Below the pieces are notes generated by a model. It did no database searches and had not been told where the DNA came from. It worked only from the letters and a program-made list of their open reading frames with translations. DNA of 64,000 nt from Bacteroidales bacterium (GTDB lineage: Bacteria > Bacteroidota > Bacteroidia > Bacteroidales > VadinHA17). The position numbers were made by a program, and so were the translations under genes. Below, piece by piece: positions 55,148-62,974 of the stretch (positions within the stretch are counted from its first letter, which is position 1; the number at the start of each line of letters is the position of its first letter). The stretch lies in contig JAOZPG010000010.1 in assembly GCA_029932855.1 (NCBI GenBank), positions 19,507-83,506 of the forward strand, read 5' to 3'.

Positions 55148-55593
55148 CGCGTTCTTATCCTGTCGAGATCCCTGTTAATATCCTTTTTCTTTATAGACTC
55201 TCTCTTGTCATATTCCCGTTTACCTCGGGCAAGGGCTATCTCAAGTTTGGCAAGGCCTTTTTCATTTATGAAAACCCTTAATACGACTATGGTCAGTCCC
55301 TTTTCATTTACCTTCTTCTCAAGCTTGTTCAGTTCCCTGCGTTTCATCAGGAGCTTACGGTATTGCATGGGCTCATGACTTACATAACCACGATGTGAGT
55401 ATTCGGAGATGCTCATATTATGTACAAACAATTCGTGGTTTGAGAAAGCACAGTATGCTTCAGTAAGACTTGCTTTTCCCTGCCTTAGCGACTTGATCTC
55501 TGTTCCCCTGAGCTGAATTCCTGTAATATATTTTTCCAGGAACTCGTAATTGAACCAGGCTTTCTTATTTTTTATGTTTATTCCTGCTGACAT
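55144..55593 (-). CDS. smpB: SsrA-binding protein
   Basis: SmpB carries tmRNA to stalled ribosomes in trans-translation. The 149-residue chain begins with the family core KKAWFNYEFLEKYITGIQLRGTEIKSLR and ends with the basic tail REYDKRESIKKKDINRDLDRI that enters the ribosomal A site. It has an independent promoter far upstream (-7 at 55726-55733). It converges on the TSP3-repeat gene with a 4-base overlap. Confidence 0.97.
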   Translation of the reverse strand: MSAGINIKNKKAWFNYEFLEKYITGIQLRGTEIKSLRQGKASLTEAYCAFSNHELFVHNMSISEYSHRGYVSHEPMQYRKLLMKRRELNKLEKKVNEKGLTIVVLRVFINEKGLAKLEIALARGKREYDKRESIKKKDINRDLDRIRTR

Positions 55594-55725
55594 TGATGTC
55601 TGGTTTTTCCCGGCTTTACATGCTTCTTCTGTTTAACTAACTCAGGCAGTCCTGTTTCTTTTGCATGCCCCACTTACTCTGCCTGCTTTACAGGATTTTT
55701 TATTTGTCGATTTATATGATGAGCA

Positions 55726-55759
55726 CAAATTTAGCTAATTTTATAAGATAAAAATCCAA
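55726..55759 (-). promoter_or_regulatory. Possible promoter of smpB
   Basis: On the minus strand TTG (55757-55759), a 23-base spacer and TAAATTTG (55726-55733) fit the consensus. The leader before smpB would be about 125 bases. Confidence 0.4.
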
Positions 55760-55762
55760 TTT

Positions 55763-56701
55763 ATGTCTCAATCCTATAACCTGATTGTTATTCTCGGACC
55801 CACAGCAACTGGAAAGACTGAGCTTGCAGCACATCTGTCACATAAGCTTGATACAGAGATCATAAGTGCCGATTCCCGACAGGTCTATCGTGGCATGGAT
55901 ATAGGGACAGGTAAGGATTATGAAGATTATAAGCTTACAGGCCTGCCGGGACAGCATGATAAAAAGATGCCTGTCCACCTGCTTGATATTGCAGATGCCG
56001 GTTATCATTATAATGTGTATGAGTATCAGAAGGATTTTTTCAGGGTTTTCAGTGAACTCAGAGACAGGGGAAAGATCCCTGTCCTCTGTGGGGGCACGGG
56101 CCTGTATATTGAAGCTGTGCTGAAGGGCTACAGGCTTATTAAGGTTCCTGATAACCAGCAGCTCAGAAGCGGGCTTGAAGATAAGAGCATGGATGAACTT
56201 GCAGAGATACTCAGCTCATTTAAGAGGCTGCATAATACAACTGATCTTAAGCACAGGAAGAGGCTTATCAGGGCCATAGAGATAGAGACATATTATACAC
56301 AACATCCGGAGACTGCAGATGATCTGCCGGTAATTGATCCTGTAATATTTGGGAATGGTATCAGCAGGGAGAAAAGGAGGGAGAGGATATCTCTAAGGCT
56401 TAAAAAGAGAATGGAAGAGGGTATGATTGAGGAAGTTAAGGCTCTTATAAAAAGTGGTGTTAAGAAAGAAACTCTTGTTTATTATGGCCTGGAATATAAA
56501 TATATCACCTATTACCTGGATGGAGAGCTAAGCTATGAAGAGATGTTCGGGCAGCTGGAGACGGCTATACACCGCTTCGCAAAACGTCAGATGACATGGT
56601 TCAGGGGAATGGAAAAACGTGGTATCACAGTTCACTGGCTGGATGCTTTGGCGCCCATGGAGGAGAAGCTGGATTTTATCTTAAGTAAGATAAGTCTTTG
56701 A
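55763..56701 (+). CDS. miaA: tRNA dimethylallyltransferase
   Basis: MiaA adds a dimethylallyl group to A37 of tRNAs that read UNN codons. The 312-residue protein has the P-loop GPTATGKTELA, the IISADSRQVYRGMDIGTGK motif, LCGGTGLYIEAVL, and a C-terminal FAKRQMTWFRG. It converges on the HAD phosphatase gene with a 5-base gap. Confidence 0.96.
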   Translation: MSQSYNLIVILGPTATGKTELAAHLSHKLDTEIISADSRQVYRGMDIGTGKDYEDYKLTGLPGQHDKKMPVHLLDIADAGYHYNVYEYQKDFFRVFSELRDRGKIPVLCGGTGLYIEAVLKGYRLIKVPDNQQLRSGLEDKSMDELAEILSSFKRLHNTTDLKHRKRLIRAIEIETYYTQHPETADDLPVIDPVIFGNGISREKRRERISLRLKKRMEEGMIEEVKALIKSGVKKETLVYYGLEYKYITYYLDGELSYEEMFGQLETAIHRFAKRQMTWFRGMEKRGITVHWLDALAPMEEKLDFILSKISL

Positions 56702-56706
56702 TGATT

Positions 56707-57315
56707 TTACCAGTTATGCCCCAGGGTTTCCCGTATGTCTATAACCTGCATGCCTGCTCTTTTTGCAGCTTCTATTCCCCTGTCTCCATCTTCAAAAACA
56801 AGGCATTTTGCAGGATCAGCATTCATTAGCTCTGCACATTTCAGGAAAGTGTCGGGTTCTGGTTTATGATGTTTTACATCTTCAGCACTCACCACAGCTG
56901 CAAAATACTGAAGCATATTAATATGTTTAAGGGTTTTTACAGCACCTGCCTTTAGTCCCCCGGTGCCAACAGCCATAGGTAGCTTGCCGTAATATTTCAA
57001 TACAACATCTGCTACTTCCTTAATAGTCTTAATCAGCCCACGGCGTTTATCAAATTCACTCATTTTTTTTGCAACAAGCTCTTTTATCTTATCAGGATCA
57101 CTCCTGCCAAATGTTTTTTCCAGCAGTGCTGCAGAGATCTTATAGGTGGACAAGCCTGCAAACTGCATCATCTCCTCTTTATTGCATGTTATCCCAAAAC
57201 TTTCACAGGCCGCTTTCCATGCTTCGAAATGAAGCTTCATGTTATCTGCCAGGGTTCCGTCAAGATCGAAGATCAATGCCTGAGTATCCTCCGGGATAAA
57301 AAAATCTTTTTCCAT
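56707..57315 (-). CDS. HAD-family phosphatase, beta-phosphoglucomutase-like
   Basis: The 202-residue protein has HAD motif I FDLDGTLADNMKLH, a helical cap, motif III KHHKPEPDTF and motif IV FEDGDRGIEAAKRAG. It resembles small beta-phosphoglucomutase-like and sugar-phosphate phosphatases (YqaB type). The substrate is not evident from sequence. It may be in one unit with tkt, which lies 61 bases upstream on the same strand and handles sugar phosphates. Confidence 0.85.
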   Translation of the reverse strand: MEKDFFIPEDTQALIFDLDGTLADNMKLHFEAWKAACESFGITCNKEEMMQFAGLSTYKISAALLEKTFGRSDPDKIKELVAKKMSEFDKRRGLIKTIKEVADVVLKYYGKLPMAVGTGGLKAGAVKTLKHINMLQYFAAVVSAEDVKHHKPEPDTFLKCAELMNADPAKCLVFEDGDRGIEAAKRAGMQVIDIRETLGHNW

Positions 57316-57376
57316 AGTTTGATATTCTCTATATTATGAATTTTTTAGTAGTGACTTATCCGGATCTCTCCTGGCA

Positions 57377-59419
57377 TCACTTATTCATATTATAAAATTT
57401 CAGTGCTTCTTCTGCCACTTGTCTTCCGGTATATCCCAGTTTCTCATCAAGTACAGCTGCAGGGGCTGAGAAGCCGAAGCTCTCCATTCCTATTGCCACC
57501 CCTTTTGGCCCTACCAGTCCGGCCAGAGTAACCGGCAGGCCTGCTGTAAGTCCGAAAGCCGGTATGTCTGCAGGAAGTACTTTTTCCTGGTACTCACTGT
57601 CCTGATCCCTGAAGAGTCCTTCGGATATTGCTGAGACAAGCCTTATTTTAATTTTATTCTCCTTTTCAAGTATGCTTGCGGCCTCATAGAGGGTTGAAAC
57701 TTCTGAACCACTGCCTACCATTATCATATCGGGTATCCCTTTTGTTTCTTTAACTACATAAGCACCTTTCTTTGCGGCCTGTGCATCTTCATATCTTGAA
57801 TTCCCCAGGGCAGGGAGATCTTTAATGCCCTGTCTTGACAGTATCAGGGCCGTGGGCCTCGACGTGTTCTCAAGGGCCATCTTCCATGCAATGGTTGTTT
57901 CAGCGCTATCGGCAGGCCGCAGTACCAGCATGCTCCTCCTGCCGGAATGGTTTCTGAGGTGTTCAAGCAAGCGTATCTGGGCTTCTTGTTCCACAGGCTG
58001 GTGTGTGGGGCCGTCTTCACCCACCCTGAAAGCATCATGTGTCCATACATATTTAACAGGCAGCTCCATAAGGGCCGCCATTCTTACAGCGGGTTTCATA
58101 TAATCAGAGAATACAAAGAATGTTCCTCCGGCAGTGATTACGCCTCCATGAGCTGCCATGCCATTCATTACCGCCGCCATTGTTAGTTCGGATACCCCCA
58201 TCTGCAGGAAAGCACCGCTAAAATCGTTTTTTACAAATGCCCTTGAGTTTTTCAGGAAACCATCTGTCTTATCGCTGTTGGACAGGTCTGCCGATGCTAC
58301 TATCATATTCTCAAGAGTAGCTGCCAGAACTCCCAGCACAGTCCCCGAGGCAGCACGACTGGCAATATTTTCTTTCTGGCTGATCCCTGCAAAATCAATA
58401 TCGGGAAGCTCACCATTATAGAACATATGACGTTTGGCTGCCAGTTCAGGGTTTTCCTTTTCCCATTTTTCCCTGATGCTGTCCTGACGGTCTGCATAAG
58501 TTTTTTTAGACTCCAGTACTTTCCTGTAATGCTCCGCCACTTCAGGAAAAACTTTAAAAGGATCAGCAGGATCACCTCCCAGCTTCTGAATTGTTTTTTC
58601 AAATGAGGCTCCTGCACTGCCTATTGGCTGCCCGTGTGTGGATGTCTTCCTTTCAAAGCTACTTCCGTCATCTTTTATACATCCTTTACCCATAATGGTC
58701 TTTCCAATTATAAGTACGGGCATTTCTTTTTCCTCTCCGGCTGCCTTCAGACTGGTCCGGATCTCATTCTCGTTATTACCGTCTATGGTGTAAACCCTCC
58801 ATCCCCAGGCTTTGTATTTTGCTGCAGTATCTTCTGTGCTTACCGACTCTGTGCCGGTAGATAGCTGTATGTCGTTGGAGTCGTAAAATAATACCAGTTT
58901 ATTCAGGCCCAGGAATCCAGCCAGTCTTCCCGCACCCTGAGAGATCTCTTCCTGAACACCTCCGTCGGAGATAAAGCTATATGTGTTATGAGCCATCCAT
59001 TCCCCAAAGCGGGCTGTAAGGAAGCGCTCTGCAATGGCAGCCCCCACAGCCATTACATGGCCCTGTCCGAGAGGCCCTGATGTATTCTCTATCCCCTTGT
59101 TGATATTCATCTCCGGATGTCCTGGTGTGGAGCTTCCCCACTGCCTGAAATTCTTAAGTTCATCCATAGCGAAATTACCTGTGAGGTGTAATATGGAATA
59201 GAGCATTGGAGACATATGCCCGGGGTCGAGGAAGAACCTGTCACGCTCGGGCCAGTTCATATCAGAGGGATTGAATTTCAGGAATTCAGAATAAAGTATA
59301 TTCAGAAAATCGGCACCACCCATGGCTCCTCCAGGATGACCCGATTTTGCCTTTTCAACCATGGCGGCTGATAAAATACGGATATTGTCTGCAGCTCTTA
59401 CTGTTATAGATTTTTCCAT
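57377..59419 (-). CDS. tkt: Transketolase
   Basis: This thiamine-diphosphate enzyme moves two-carbon units between sugar phosphates in the pentose phosphate pathway. The 680-residue single-chain form has the N-terminal KSGHPGGAMGGAD, the ThDP motif starting GDG-like region (ISDGGVQEEISQGAGRLAGF, with the usual leading GDG read as SDG), and the pyrimidine domain FRVGEDGPTHQPVEQ. A minus-strand -7 element (CAAAAGTA at 59452-59459, read as TACTTTTG) lies about 33 bases upstream. It is followed by the HAD phosphatase gene. Confidence 0.95.
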   Translation of the reverse strand: MEKSITVRAADNIRILSAAMVEKAKSGHPGGAMGGADFLNILYSEFLKFNPSDMNWPERDRFFLDPGHMSPMLYSILHLTGNFAMDELKNFRQWGSSTPGHPEMNINKGIENTSGPLGQGHVMAVGAAIAERFLTARFGEWMAHNTYSFISDGGVQEEISQGAGRLAGFLGLNKLVLFYDSNDIQLSTGTESVSTEDTAAKYKAWGWRVYTIDGNNENEIRTSLKAAGEEKEMPVLIIGKTIMGKGCIKDDGSSFERKTSTHGQPIGSAGASFEKTIQKLGGDPADPFKVFPEVAEHYRKVLESKKTYADRQDSIREKWEKENPELAAKRHMFYNGELPDIDFAGISQKENIASRAASGTVLGVLAATLENMIVASADLSNSDKTDGFLKNSRAFVKNDFSGAFLQMGVSELTMAAVMNGMAAHGGVITAGGTFFVFSDYMKPAVRMAALMELPVKYVWTHDAFRVGEDGPTHQPVEQEAQIRLLEHLRNHSGRRSMLVLRPADSAETTIAWKMALENTSRPTALILSRQGIKDLPALGNSRYEDAQAAKKGAYVVKETKGIPDMIMVGSGSEVSTLYEAASILEKENKIKIRLVSAISEGLFRDQDSEYQEKVLPADIPAFGLTAGLPVTLAGLVGPKGVAIGMESFGFSAPAAVLDEKLGYTGRQVAEEALKFYNMNK

Positions 59420-59517
59420 AAGAAAAGTAATAATGAAAGTTTGATAAAGACCAAAAGTATTAAGATTTTCTTTCAGTAACTTAAGTTCTTTATAAAACTT
59501 ATTAACGGGATATCAGC

Positions 59518-59553
59518 AAAAAAATGAGAAGCCCGGAAAAAGATAATCCGGCT
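59518..59553 (-). terminator. Probable terminator of the amidotransferase-like lipoprotein gene
   Basis: On the minus strand AGCCGG and CCGGGCT pair with one bulged base around an 11-base loop, and TCTC plus a run of seven T residues follows. It lies about 40 bases after the stop at 59592. Confidence 0.65.
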
Positions 59554-59591
59554 ATAAATATGCCCATGAAATATGCTGCAGGCGGGTTTTG

Positions 59592-60719
59592 TTAAAACAG
59601 GCTGCTGAAGTATTCCCAGAATTCAAGCTGGAAAGGATAAGATCCAAGACTGTTAATGTAATCGTGCTCAGTTTGCAGTATCGTATCGCCAGGTTCTATC
59701 CTGTACTTCGTACTGCCGGGATCGTGTAAGTTAAGGCCCTCCGGATGAAACTGGGTTCCAAAAACATTTTTGTATTTATTGTGGTAAATAGCTTCAATTA
59801 TTTTTCCGTCCATTGAGTATGCCGAAACATCAAATCCCTTGCCTGTATTTTTTATTGCCTGGTGATGGCTGCTCACAACATAGGGGTGATAGTCCTTATC
59901 CTTCTTCATGTTCTCTGTGAAAAATTGTCCGTCAACAAATTTTATCTGGTGGTAGCTGTGAAACGTTCCCCTGTTGTCGAAGTTAAGGCTATATGAATAA
60001 GCCCTGTGAACATTATTCTTATCCTGTGCCACTACATCTTCAAAGTATTGCATCCCGTAAACTTCTGATGGGATATCCTGGTACAGATCCCCTCCTGTGG
60101 CCACATTCATGCTTTGCAGTCCCAGGCATATGCCATAAACAACATAGTCAGGCTTCTTTTCCAGAAGAGGTATATAGTTATCATCTTCACGACCCAATAA
60201 ATGATAAAGGAACGAAAGCTCAAAAAGATGCCTGTTAGGAGTCCTGATTGCTGTAAGCAAACTGGTTTTTTGATTATATGCAGCTGCCGGAAGATCTGCC
60301 CCGCCCAGGAAGATGACCCCGTCGCTGTTTTCAAATAGTTTGATAAAACTGTCTGTGCAGGAATTTTTCTTATACAGATTTGCGACATTAAGATTACCGT
60401 CAATCTTTTTAAGGCTGATATAAGAAATGCCATTATCTTTCACATATTTCTCAGCCTCTTCATAACTTACTTCATTCCTGGTATAAAAAACTGCCTGGTA
60501 TTCAAGATTATCAATATTAATAATATCATTCTCAGTCATATAGACTAAAGATTCCAGGTAGTAAACGCCGGGATTCATAAGGATGATCCTGTTTTTCTCA
60601 AGGCTTGAATTGTTGTTGCTGGTATTGCTGTTGTTGCTGCTATTGTTGTCCTGTACGCATCCTACTGAAAACAGAGCAAGAATAACAACAAGTAAGCCGG
60701 CCAGGAATGATCGTTTCAT
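59592..60719 (-). CDS. Secreted class I glutamine-amidotransferase-like lipoprotein (peptidase C26-like)
   Basis: The 375-residue protein has a signal peptide with lipobox Cys21 (FSVGC), then an Asn/Ser-rich linker to about residue 40, as in surface lipoproteins. The catalytic domain shows GVIFLGGADLPAAAY, the nucleophile Cys198 in YGICLGLQ, the SSHHQAI motif (284-290) and the His326/Glu328 pair in QFHPEG, so the triad is complete. It resembles gamma-glutamyl hydrolase and PuuD-like peptidases, which are mostly cytoplasmic. I start at the ATG at 60719; a further 28 upstream codons would bury the signal and span a -7 element. The substrate is unknown. Confidence 0.85.
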   Translation of the reverse strand: MKRSFLAGLLVVILALFSVGCVQDNNSSNNSNTSNNNSSLEKNRIILMNPGVYYLESLVYMTENDIINIDNLEYQAVFYTRNEVSYEEAEKYVKDNGISYISLKKIDGNLNVANLYKKNSCTDSFIKLFENSDGVIFLGGADLPAAAYNQKTSLLTAIRTPNRHLFELSFLYHLLGREDDNYIPLLEKKPDYVVYGICLGLQSMNVATGGDLYQDIPSEVYGMQYFEDVVAQDKNNVHRAYSYSLNFDNRGTFHSYHQIKFVDGQFFTENMKKDKDYHPYVVSSHHQAIKNTGKGFDVSAYSMDGKIIEAIYHNKYKNVFGTQFHPEGLNLHDPGSTKYRIEPGDTILQTEHDYINSLGSYPFQLEFWEYFSSLF

Positions 60720-60737
60720 AATAAAAGTTTTAATGAT

Positions 60738-60771
60738 CAAAAATAATATAAAACACAGGTTTTTTAGCAAT
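60738..60771 (-). promoter_or_regulatory. Possible promoter of the amidotransferase-like lipoprotein gene
   Basis: On the minus strand TTG (60769-60771), 23 bases and TATTTTTG (60738-60745), 18 bases before the ATG at 60719. It supports that start over the upstream one. Confidence 0.45.
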
Positions 60772-60811
60772 AAGCTGGTAAATTTGGAAGTATAAAGTCT
60801 CAATTGCCATA

Positions 60812-60819
60812 TAAATTTG
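60812..60819 (+). promoter_or_regulatory. -7 promoter element of the DUF4198 gene
   Basis: TAAATTTG is a perfect TAnnTTTG match, 37 bases before the ATG at 60857. The nearest TTTG (60783) leaves a rather long 25-base spacer. Confidence 0.4.
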
Positions 60820-60856
60820 ACATTGAGGATTATTTAATCAATAAATATCAGCTATT

Positions 60857-61654
60857 ATGAAAAAGACACTTATTCTTTTATTAGCTTTTGTCTTGCTTTC
60901 GTCTCATGAATTATTCCTTAAATCTGATAATTACTTTCTGAATGCCAATGAGGAAAGTGAACTATTTCTTTTCAATGGAACATTTGATAAAAGTGAAAAC
61001 AGTATAAGCCGCGACAGGATCAGAAGCGCAAAGATCATTGGTCCCGATTACCAGTTCCTTCCCTCTCAAGAAGATTATTATGACAAAGATGATATTAGCT
61101 ACCTGAGGTTTAAAACAGGAAAAGGAGGGACATACCTTGCCGGTATTTCAACTTTGCCAAGTGAAATAAGTCTGAGTGCAGATGAGTTTAATGAATACCT
61201 TGAACATGAAGAGCTTAGGGCTATTATAGCAGAACGGAAATTAAAAGCTATTAGCAATAAACCTGCCAGGGAAAAGTATTCAAAACACGTAAAGGCGATA
61301 TTGCAGGTTGATGATGAAAGAAGCAATCATTATAAGAAGGAACTGGCTTATCCGATTGAATTTATACCACAAACAAACCCCTATGAGCTAAATAAGGGAG
61401 ACAGGCTTTGGTTTTTATTATTAAAGGATGCAAAGCCCCTGGCAAAGCATGTTGTTCATTATGGCAGCCATTCCGGTTCAGGGAATAATTCTGATCATGA
61501 ACGTTCAGTCATGACAGACGAAAAAGGTTTATTCTCAATTAAACCGGACAAGGCAGGTAAATGGTATATAGCTACAATTCATATGACTGAATGTGATGAA
61601 CCGGATATTGATTACGAATCTAACTGGGCGACATTGACTTTTGAGATAAAATAG
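60857..61654 (+). CDS. Exported DUF4198 protein
   Basis: The 265-residue protein has a short signal peptide (about 1-17, LLLAFVLLSSHE) and then the DUF4198 start HELFLKSDNYFLNANEESEL. The C-terminal part has a beta domain with MTDEKGLFSIKPDKAGKWYIATIH. DUF4198 proteins are periplasmic, often near metal uptake systems (NikM-like components), and may bind metal through histidines. No transporter gene is adjacent here. The stop is followed by an 11-base inverted repeat. Confidence 0.8.
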   Translation: MKKTLILLLAFVLLSSHELFLKSDNYFLNANEESELFLFNGTFDKSENSISRDRIRSAKIIGPDYQFLPSQEDYYDKDDISYLRFKTGKGGTYLAGISTLPSEISLSADEFNEYLEHEELRAIIAERKLKAISNKPAREKYSKHVKAILQVDDERSNHYKKELAYPIEFIPQTNPYELNKGDRLWFLLLKDAKPLAKHVVHYGSHSGSGNNSDHERSVMTDEKGLFSIKPDKAGKWYIATIHMTECDEPDIDYESNWATLTFEIK

Positions 61655-61787
61655 ATTACACATAAGCTGTGAAAACGATGTAATATAAGAAATGGATTTA
61701 ACAGAAATATTAAACAGAACATATCCTCAAACACTGAACAGGTAGAAGATCACTCTTGTATTATTTTGTAGCCTGATATGTGTAATC
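61654..61787. repeat. Long-range 11-bp inverted repeat
   Basis: GATTACACATA at 61654-61664 and its exact reverse complement at 61777-61787 bracket 112 bases between two convergent genes, each arm touching a stop codon. It may be a chance pair, a bidirectional termination structure or the remains of a small mobile element. Confidence 0.45.
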
Positions 61788-62334
61788 AGAAAATGAAAGG
61801 AATAAAGCGTTTACTTTTTTTCATATAGCCTGCATATTTGTCGCCAAAGTAAACAATACATTCTTTCTCATCGAAATATGCGGTAAGATAAAGCAAAATA
61901 GTGATCAGTAATATAACTATAAGGAGACCGGCAGAAACATTCTTCAGGAAGATGCCCCAGGCAAGAAACAGCAATGATGAATACAGGGGATGCCTGATAT
62001 ATTTATAGATACCGGTATCAATAAGCTCGGAGGTCTTTTCCCATTTATATAATTCTTTTTCTTTTCTGAGGGCTGAAGCCCTGCCTTTTTTTCTTAGGAG
62101 CATAGTTCCTGCAACAACCGGGTAAATAGAAATAAAAAGTAAGGCCCAGGAAAATAAATGTTGTATGCTGAAAGGATCGGCAAACCAGTATTTATAGTTA
62201 CTTACAAAAAGCCATATTATTCCTTCCCAGGCTAAGAATCTGTAGAAACCGTGACTTTTGATATTAAATAAAGTATGCCAGGATAGAATTATTACCGGAA
62301 CACTTAATGCTGCGAATAAGATCAGTTTTTCCAT
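61786..62334 (-). CDS. Isoprenylcysteine carboxyl methyltransferase-like membrane protein
   Basis: The 182-residue protein (ATG at 62334; an upstream TTG at 62343 is less likely) has about five membrane helices and a C-terminal core with LIDTGIYKYIRHPLYSSLLFLAWG and EKECIVYFGDKYAGYMKK. These are the SAM-binding motifs of the ICMT/PEMT superfamily, which methylates lipids, prenyl cysteines and other hydrophobic substrates at the membrane. The bacterial substrate is unknown. The N-terminus is unusually hydrophobic for the family. Confidence 0.8.
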   Translation of the reverse strand: MEKLILFAALSVPVIILSWHTLFNIKSHGFYRFLAWEGIIWLFVSNYKYWFADPFSIQHLFSWALLFISIYPVVAGTMLLRKKGRASALRKEKELYKWEKTSELIDTGIYKYIRHPLYSSLLFLAWGIFLKNVSAGLLIVILLITILLYLTAYFDEKECIVYFGDKYAGYMKKSKRFIPFIF

Positions 62335-62341
62335 AGGGCTC

Positions 62342-62375
62342 AAAAAAAAGTCACACTATAAATATAGTATGACTT
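62342..62375 (-). terminator. Terminator of the small outer-membrane barrel gene
   Basis: On the minus strand AAGTCATACTAT and ATAGTGTGACTT form a 12-bp stem with one wobble and a 4-base loop, running into eight T residues. It lies 24 bases after the stop of the gene at 62399. Confidence 0.85.
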
Positions 62376-62398
62376 GATTAATTATTTTCTATTAAGGC

Positions 62399-62899
62399 TT
62401 AGAAATGAAAGAAAAATGCAAAATGGAGAGAGGAAAAATCGATTCCCAGTGCAAAGTGTCCGTCACTTGTCCCTCCTTCCCAGCTTGTCTGGGAATATCC
62501 AATATTACCCAGGGTTGCAGCCATAGACCATTGTTGGGTAAACCAGTATTGTACTCCGGGACGTACACCAATACCGAATGAACTATAATCGGTGGCTCCT
62601 GAACTGCCTCCGCCAATTGACAGGTAACCGTCGCCATAAAACTTAAAATTATCTTTTATTGGTTTGTACATCCTGAAATATGGTTCAATAGCCCAGAAGG
62701 CATCACTAATGGTGAGTGTGCCTCCAACAGCCATAACATCGGTTAGCATCATCCCAAAACTCGGTCCCAGGGTGTATGTGTTATTGGTGGTGAAAGACAG
62801 CTGTCCGCCTATCCACATTTTTGTTGAAGTAGCTTGTTCCTGGGCATAGATATTGGTAAATATTACCAGTCCCAGGGCAATGGTCATTAGTTTTTTCAT
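62399..62899 (-). CDS. Small outer-membrane beta-barrel protein
   Basis: The 166-residue protein has a signal peptide (1-19, ending NIYAQ) and alternating amphipathic strands typical of an eight-stranded barrel. It closes with LHFAFFFHF, an aromatic C-terminus as used by the BAM complex. The gene has its own strong terminator and stands alone between the ICMT-like and pdxB genes, which read the same way. The function is unknown. Confidence 0.75.
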   Translation of the reverse strand: MKKLMTIALGLVIFTNIYAQEQATSTKMWIGGQLSFTTNNTYTLGPSFGMMLTDVMAVGGTLTISDAFWAIEPYFRMYKPIKDNFKFYGDGYLSIGGGSSGATDYSSFGIGVRPGVQYWFTQQWSMAATLGNIGYSQTSWEGGTSDGHFALGIDFSSLHFAFFFHF

Positions 62900-62974
62900 T
62901 TGAATAGATTTTAGATTTTTAAGATTTCAGGCTAATATAAGCTTTTTTGCAAAATACAGAAATAAGAAGCATTC

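Noticed and set aside
60602-60655. Trinucleotide repeat in the amidotransferase-like lipoprotein gene as a phase-variation switch
   Set aside because: The unit is a codon (AAC/AAT/AGC), so a change in number would not shift the frame; it encodes a flexible Asn/Ser linker.
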